Shown: positions 5,622 through 9,031 of the stretch, piece by piece
Position numbering within the stretch: the stretch's first letter is position 1
Layout of the letters: each line of letters begins with the position of its first letter
Assembly (NCBI GenBank): GCA_947453125.1
Contig: CANGGC010000053.1
Span: 1-9,031, forward strand
DNA from: Planctomycetaceae bacterium
GTDB lineage: Bacteria; Planctomycetota; Planctomycetia; Pirellulales; UBA1268
Length of the DNA: 9,031 nt
Direction: 5' to 3'
Program-made: the position numbers and the translations under genes
The notes under the pieces: model-generated
The model's input: only the letters and a program-made list of their open reading frames with translations
Told to the model about the DNA's origin: nothing
Database searches by the model: none

Positions 5622-6911
5622 ATGGTGCGGCTCGTGGCGATGGTCGTTTCCAACGGCGGGATGCGCCGGTCGGTGATCGCGTCGGCGGTGACGCTGGCGG
5701 TGCTGTTCACCCTGGCAGCCTCGACGCTCACTCACGCCCAGGAACCGGCCGCGGAAGCCTCTGCCACCAGCACTGCGGGCACGGCCTCGGCCGATCTCCC
5801 CCCGCCAACCAGCGAGGAGGCCGAAGCCGCTCGGGCCGACTTCCTGGAGTCGGAACGGTCGCTCAAGAAACTCGTTGGCGAGCTCTCGACGCTCCAGACG
5901 TCGTATCAGAAAAAGGGGGCCGATCGGCCGGCCCTCGAGGCCGCCTTCGAGACCGCCAAGACCGCAGCCCAGACGGCCAGCCAGCGGCTCGAGGAGGCGG
6001 CCCTGACGATCGCCCGAGCGGGGATGCCGAAGCGCGGAGAGGTCGATAACATCGACATGGCGATGCCGGTCTACCAGAGCGCCCGGAAGGTTTGTGCCGC
6101 GATGGTGGCCGGCGCCATCAAGGTCGACGACCCGGAAAAGGCCCTGGAGCTCGTCGATCAGCTCGAGCGCGTCGGGGCGATTGACGGCGATGTTCTCATG
6201 ATGGGGGCGACCGCTTCGATGTTGGTCTCCAATCTCGATGGGGCCGAGGCTTACCTTGCCAAGCTCTCGGCCGTGGGGGGCTCGGCCGACAAGCAGGCGC
6301 AGATCGGTCAGCTGAAAGAGGCCATTGAAGACGAGCGGAAGAAGGTGAACGAGGAAATGACCCTCCGCGCCGCCGAGGCGAAGGCCGACGACCTCCCCCG
6401 CGTCCGCATCAAGACCTCCGCCGGGGATCTCGTCATCGAGCTGTTCGAGAACGAGGCCCCGAACACCGTTGCCAACTTCATCAGCCTCGTCGAGAAGGGC
6501 TTCTACGCGGGGACGCCGTTCCACCGGGTGATCCCCGAGTTCATGGCGCAGGGGGGCGATCCGACCGGCCGCGGCTCGGGGGGGCCGGGATACGCGATCC
6601 CGTGCGAGACTGGCGAACCGCACGCCCGCAAGCACTTCCGCGGCTCGCTCTCGATGGCCCACGCCGGTAAGGACACCGGGGGCTCGCAGTTCTTCCTCAC
6701 CTTCCGGCCCACCGAACACCTCGACGGCAAGCACACCGTCTTCGGTCGGGTGATCGAGGGGTTTGACGTCCTCCCGAAGATCCAGCGCACGCAGAGCCCG
6801 GACGGCCGCCCGATCCCCGGCATCAAGCCCGACACGATTCTCACCGCAGAGGTGGTCCGCAAGCGCGACCACGACTACGCTCCAAAGACACTCCCTGATG
6901 TGAAGAAGTAA
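5622..6911 (+). CDS. Exported cyclophilin-type peptidyl-prolyl cis-trans isomerase with helical N-terminal region
   Basis: This enzyme is predicted to catalyse proline cis-trans isomerisation during protein folding outside the cytoplasm. From the ATG at 5622 it is 429 aa. Residues 1-39 form a signal peptide: Arg residues at 15-16, a hydrophobic stretch of about 18 residues, and a likely cut after THA (38-40 region). An Ala/Ser/Thr-rich linker follows, then Ala/Glu/Lys-rich helices (about 70-255) with coiled-coil character and no family I recognise. The cyclophilin domain spans about 260-415. Conserved residues are R302, F307 and Q310 in FHRVIPEFMAQGGD, Q356 and F358 in GGSQFF, and H371 in LDGKH. 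H366 replaces the cyclosporin-binding Trp of eukaryotic cyclophilin A, as in many bacterial members. The upstream ATG at 5592 (439 aa) and an internal ATG at 5661 are alternative starts. It is divergent from rsmD and 101 bp upstream of the exported msrB on the same strand. Confidence 0.9.
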   Translation: MVRLVAMVVSNGGMRRSVIASAVTLAVLFTLAASTLTHAQEPAAEASATSTAGTASADLPPPTSEEAEAARADFLESERSLKKLVGELSTLQTSYQKKGADRPALEAAFETAKTAAQTASQRLEEAALTIARAGMPKRGEVDNIDMAMPVYQSARKVCAAMVAGAIKVDDPEKALELVDQLERVGAIDGDVLMMGATASMLVSNLDGAEAYLAKLSAVGGSADKQAQIGQLKEAIEDERKKVNEEMTLRAAEAKADDLPRVRIKTSAGDLVIELFENEAPNTVANFISLVEKGFYAGTPFHRVIPEFMAQGGDPTGRGSGGPGYAIPCETGEPHARKHFRGSLSMAHAGKDTGGSQFFLTFRPTEHLDGKHTVFGRVIEGFDVLPKIQRTQSPDGRPIPGIKPDTILTAEVVRKRDHDYAPKTLPDVKK

Positions 6912-7012
6912 GCCCGGAGAAGAAGAGTCTCGGCCGTGCGGGGGCTCGCCGCCGCGCCCCAGCCCGCCCCGCCCTAGGCCGCCCCGGCCGCCCCGCCCCA
7001 GGAGGACCCAGC
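6912..7012 (+). promoter_or_regulatory. isomerase-msrB gap with strong msrB ribosome binding site
   Basis: A perfect AGGAGG at 7000-7005 sits 7 nt before the msrB ATG at 7013, the best Shine-Dalgarno in the window. Upstream of it, 6954-6998 is a low-complexity run of GCCCC and CCGCC words on the plus strand, with almost no purines apart from G. No T-run terminator was seen after the isomerase gene, so co-transcription of the two genes is plausible. Confidence 0.6.
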
Positions 7013-7750
7013 ATGCGAACCCTCAACCGCTTCCTTCCCACGTTGATCGTGGCCGCGCTGATTGCGGCCGCGCTCCCGGTCGTGCCGGCGGCCGACGACG
7101 ATCCCCCGGCCACGTCGTCGCGGACCAAGAAGACCGCACCCAAGCCCCCCGGCCCGAAGACCGCACAGGGGCAGCAGACGCCCCCCAAGGGCCCCCTGTT
7201 CGGACCGAACCCCGGAGCCAAGCCACCGATGCCCACCGACGACGCAGCCGACAATCCCGCCGGTGAGGATGCCACCGATCCGTTCGGCGCGCCGCTCCCG
7301 AAGACGCTCCAGGAATGGCGGAGCCGGCTCACTGCCGAGCAATTCCAGATCACGCGGATGAAGGGGACGGAGCGGGCGTTCACCGGCAAGTATTGGAAGA
7401 CCGACACGCCAGGGACGTACAAGTGCGTCTGCTGCGGCGAGCCGCTGTTCACCTCCGGCGACAAGTTCTTGAGCGAGTGCGGCTGGCCCGCCTTCTCGGC
7501 GCCGATCGACAACAAGGCCAATGGCAAGGTCGCCGAAACGCCCGATTTCACGTTCGGGATGCGGCGCGTCGAGGTCACCTGCCGGAAGTGCGGTGCCCAC
7601 CTCGGCCACGTCTTCAACGATGGCCCTCCGCCGACCGGAATTCGCTACTGCATCAATTCGGCATCGATCGTCCTCGACGAGGCAAAGCCAGGCGCCGGCA
7701 AGGATGCCGACAAGAACGCTGCCGAAGGAACGGCCGCCGAGGGCGAGTGA
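7013..7750 (+). CDS. msrB: Exported peptide-methionine (R)-S-oxide reductase MsrB
   Basis: This predicted enzyme reduces methionine-R-sulfoxide residues in oxidised proteins. It is 245 aa, against about 130-150 aa for a bare MsrB domain. Residues 1-26 are a signal peptide (MRTLNRFLPTLIVAALIAAA followed by an AA cleavage region). A Pro/Lys/Asp-rich linker covers about 28-95, and the catalytic domain spans about 100-222. The zinc ligands are C138/C141 (CVCC) and C190/C193 (CRKC). The resolving cysteine is C156 in ECGWPAF, and the catalytic cysteine is C213 in RYCINSAS. GHVFNDGP (198-205) is also diagnostic. A 20-residue Ala/Asp/Glu/Lys tail follows the domain. There is no lipobox cysteine, so it is probably soluble in the periplasm or equivalent space. 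It follows the exported isomerase gene, and the pair suggests maintenance of exported proteins. Its electron donor is not encoded in the window. Confidence 0.93.
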   Translation: MRTLNRFLPTLIVAALIAAALPVVPAADDDPPATSSRTKKTAPKPPGPKTAQGQQTPPKGPLFGPNPGAKPPMPTDDAADNPAGEDATDPFGAPLPKTLQEWRSRLTAEQFQITRMKGTERAFTGKYWKTDTPGTYKCVCCGEPLFTSGDKFLSECGWPAFSAPIDNKANGKVAETPDFTFGMRRVEVTCRKCGAHLGHVFNDGPPPTGIRYCINSASIVLDEAKPGAGKDADKNAAEGTAAEGE

Positions 7751-7771
7751 CGTCGCGGCGCCCGGATGGAA

Positions 7772-7784
7772 GCCGGATGCCGGC
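7772..7784. terminator. Weak hairpin between convergent msrB and argF
   Basis: GCCGG-atg-CCGGC is a perfect 5-bp stem with a 3-nt loop in the 60-bp gap between two convergent genes, where a bidirectional terminator would be expected. The stem is short and has no T-run on either side, so this is only a candidate. Confidence 0.25.
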
Positions 7785-7810
7785 AGATCATCGGGCGGCG
7801 GTGACCGGCT

Positions 7811-8731
7811 TTAACTCTGCTGGCCGAGGAGCCAGGCCAACAGCCCCTTCTGGACATGCATCCGGTTGGCGGCCTCCTCAACGACCACGCTGCAACTTCC
7901 GTCGATGACGTCGTCGGTGACCTCCTCGCCGCGGCGGGCGGGGAGGCAGTGCATGAAGAGGGCATCGGGGCAGTGGCGCATCAGCGCCGTGTTGACCTGA
8001 TAGGGGCGGAAGGCCTGCTGCCGCTCGAGCCGCTCCTTCTCTTGCCCCATGCTCGTCCAGACGTCGGTGTAGACGCAGGACGTGTCTTGGACGGCCGCGA
8101 CCGGGTCGGTCGTCTCCTCGATCTCGGCATTGGGGAGGATGTCGCGGAGGTGGCTGCGGAAGGCCTCGTCGAACTGGAAGCCCTCGGGGGCGGCGAGGAC
8201 AAACCGCATCCCCAGCAAGCCACAAACGACCGCCAGCGAACGGGCGACGTTGTTGCCGTCGCCGACGAACGTCAGCGTCAGGCCGGCGAGCCTGCCGACA
8301 TGGGCGCGGAGGGTGTAGAGATCGGCGAAGGCCTGGCAGGGATGGCAGTAGTCGGAGAGGCCGTTGATCACCGGCACGCTCGAGACGGCGGCGAGCGATT
8401 GGATCGTCTCGTGGGCCTTCGAGCGGCAGACGATGACGTCGACGTATTCGCTGAGCACCCGGCCGAAGTCGGCGATGCTCTCGCGCGACGACGAGAAGCC
8501 CGCCTCGTCGCCGAGGAACACCGCGGCGCCGCCGAGATGGACCATCGCCGCCTCGAAGCTGACCCGCGTGCGCAGGCTCGGCTTCTCGAACACCAGCCCG
8601 AGGACGCGGCCCGGAAAGAGCGGCTCGCGCAGACCGGCGTCGTACTTCGTCTCGAGGTCTTTCGAGATCGCGAATACGGCCTCGATCTCGTGAGCCGTGA
8701 GGTCTTCGGGAACGATGATGTGACGGAGCAT
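7811..8731 (-). CDS. argF: Ornithine carbamoyltransferase
   Basis: This predicted cytoplasmic trimeric enzyme of arginine biosynthesis joins carbamoyl phosphate and ornithine to give citrulline. It is 306 aa, the normal length. Carbamoyl-phosphate-binding residues are SLRTR (52-56, usually STRTR) within FEKPSLRTRVSFE, and HPCQ (130-133). The loop RESIADFGRVLSEY (83-96) precedes the second domain. That domain has the GDGNNVARSL segment (157-166), the ornithine-binding DVWTSMGQE (223-231) and HCLPARRGEEV (261-271). The SMG motif and the absence of acetyl- or succinyl-ornithine-specific loops favour true ornithine carbamoyltransferase. The ATG at 8731 is 8 bp after the argD stop, and with no Shine-Dalgarno visible the two are probably translationally coupled. 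It is convergent with msrB. Confidence 0.94.
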   Translation of the reverse strand: MLRHIIVPEDLTAHEIEAVFAISKDLETKYDAGLREPLFPGRVLGLVFEKPSLRTRVSFEAAMVHLGGAAVFLGDEAGFSSSRESIADFGRVLSEYVDVIVCRSKAHETIQSLAAVSSVPVINGLSDYCHPCQAFADLYTLRAHVGRLAGLTLTFVGDGNNVARSLAVVCGLLGMRFVLAAPEGFQFDEAFRSHLRDILPNAEIEETTDPVAAVQDTSCVYTDVWTSMGQEKERLERQQAFRPYQVNTALMRHCPDALFMHCLPARRGEEVTDDVIDGSCSVVVEEAANRMHVQKGLLAWLLGQQS

Positions 8732-8739
8732 GATGGCAG

Positions 8740-9031
8740 TCAGGCGCGGGAGGCCACCTCGACGATCGCGTCGCCGAGACGGTCGCAGCCGTCGTGGATA
8801 TCCTCGGGGGTGATGTTCATCGCGGGGAGGAGACGGATGACGCGTCCCTGCGTGCAGTTGACGAGGAGGTTCTTCTCGAGGCAGGCCTCGACGACCGGCG
8901 CGCCGTCGATCGCCAGCTCGATGCCGATCATCATGCCGATGACGCGAACGTCACGGATGGCGTCGCAGCGATCCCGGAGCGCCTCCAGCCGCTCGCGGAA
9001 CAACGCCGCGGCGGTGCCGACATGGGCGAGG
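8740..9031 (-). CDS. argD: Acetylornithine aminotransferase, C-terminal fragment (runs off right edge)
   Basis: About the last 97 codons are present; the gene begins beyond the right edge. The visible part reads LAHVGTAAALFRERLEAL and continues to the stop at 8740-8742. The segment VRVIGMMIGIEL matches the family's VRG.GLM.GIEL. LEKNLLVNCTQGRVIRLLP matches L...GLL.N..G..VLRL.PPL, and NITPEDI is the usual ArgD ending. ArgD is a PLP enzyme that makes N-acetylornithine; the PLP lysine lies outside the window. Related class-III aminotransferases (succinylornithine or GABA transaminases) have similar ends, but the argF gene 8 bp downstream supports ArgD. A TTG at 9003 is an internal leucine codon, not a start. 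Confidence 0.88.
   Translation of the reverse strand, partial: LAHVGTAAALFRERLEALRDRCDAIRDVRVIGMMIGIELAIDGAPVVEACLEKNLLVNCTQGRVIRLLPAMNITPEDIHDGCDRLGDAIVEVASRA

Noticed and set aside
4723..5676. A 317-codon plus-strand frame opposite rsmD
   Set aside because: It is the antisense shadow of rsmD, which has a clear motif I and VREALFN segment. No domain is visible.
5567..6049. An ATG at 5567 preceded by CAGGAG, as an alternative gene start
   Set aside because: The frame is out of register with the cyclophilin domain and gives an Arg/Gly-rich product with no family. The signal peptide and isomerase domain are in the frame starting at 5622.
5328..6872. A 514-codon open frame on the minus strand opposite the isomerase gene
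   Set aside because: It is antisense to a well-supported cyclophilin gene, overlaps the rsmD N-terminus in another frame, and has Arg/Gly/Leu-rich low-complexity content.
5622..6911. Loss of the cyclosporin-binding Trp as a sign of an inactive isomerase
   Set aside because: His at this position is common in bacterial cyclophilins, and the catalytic Arg, Phe and Gln residues are present.
7811..8731. ArgF as an acetyl- or succinyl-ornithine carbamoyltransferase
   Set aside because: The intact SMG-type ornithine-binding segment (DVWTSMGQE) and HCLPARRGEEV fit ornithine carbamoyltransferase. SLRTR in place of STRTR is a known variant and does not indicate a new substrate.
8740..9003. A separate 87-codon gene starting at the TTG at 9003
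   Set aside because: The frame continues without a stop to the window edge, and the residues upstream fit ArgD, so the TTG is an internal leucine.

Overview
The window is GC-rich, densely coding bacterial chromosome. It carries mostly housekeeping genes beside a cluster of type IV pilus / type II secretion motor ATPases. A planctomycete (Pirellulales-like) source is my best guess. It rests on base composition, weak or missing Shine-Dalgarno sites before most genes, long low-complexity N-termini, exported enzymes with Ala/Pro/Lys-rich linkers, and the mix of gene families. No rRNA, tRNA, CRISPR array, transposase or phage gene was found.

Left block (1-5514, all minus strand, so transcription runs right to left). 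The order is rsmD (16S rRNA guanine-N2 methyltransferase), a one-domain cupin, a PilB/GspE-type assembly ATPase, PilT (retraction-type ATPase), and the first 66 codons of another GspE/PilB-type protein that leaves the window on the left. Two assembly-type ATPases therefore flank a PilT. This PilT is about 145 residues longer at its N-terminus than the usual protein, and the extra part looks like a diverged second copy of PilT's own N-terminal domain. A 663-bp spacer between pilB and pilT (1884-2546) has no credible gene but is full of inverted and direct repeats. A four-copy 12-bp tandem repeat lies just upstream of pilB.

Middle block (5515-7750, plus strand). Divergent from rsmD are two exported protein-maintenance enzymes in tandem: a cyclophilin-type peptidyl-prolyl isomerase with a long helical N-terminal region, and a methionine sulfoxide reductase B with a signal peptide and Pro/Lys-rich linker. 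Together they suggest folding and oxidative repair of proteins outside the cytoplasm.

Right block (7811-9031, minus strand, convergent with msrB). The 3' end of argD is followed after 8 bp by a complete argF, forming part of an arginine biosynthesis operon.

I found no clearly new multi-gene system. The observations most worth a second look are the duplicated N-terminal domain in PilT, the repeat-rich pilB-pilT spacer, and the assembly/retraction/assembly ATPase order. Very long open frames antisense to the real genes (one of 1465 codons) are composition artefacts.
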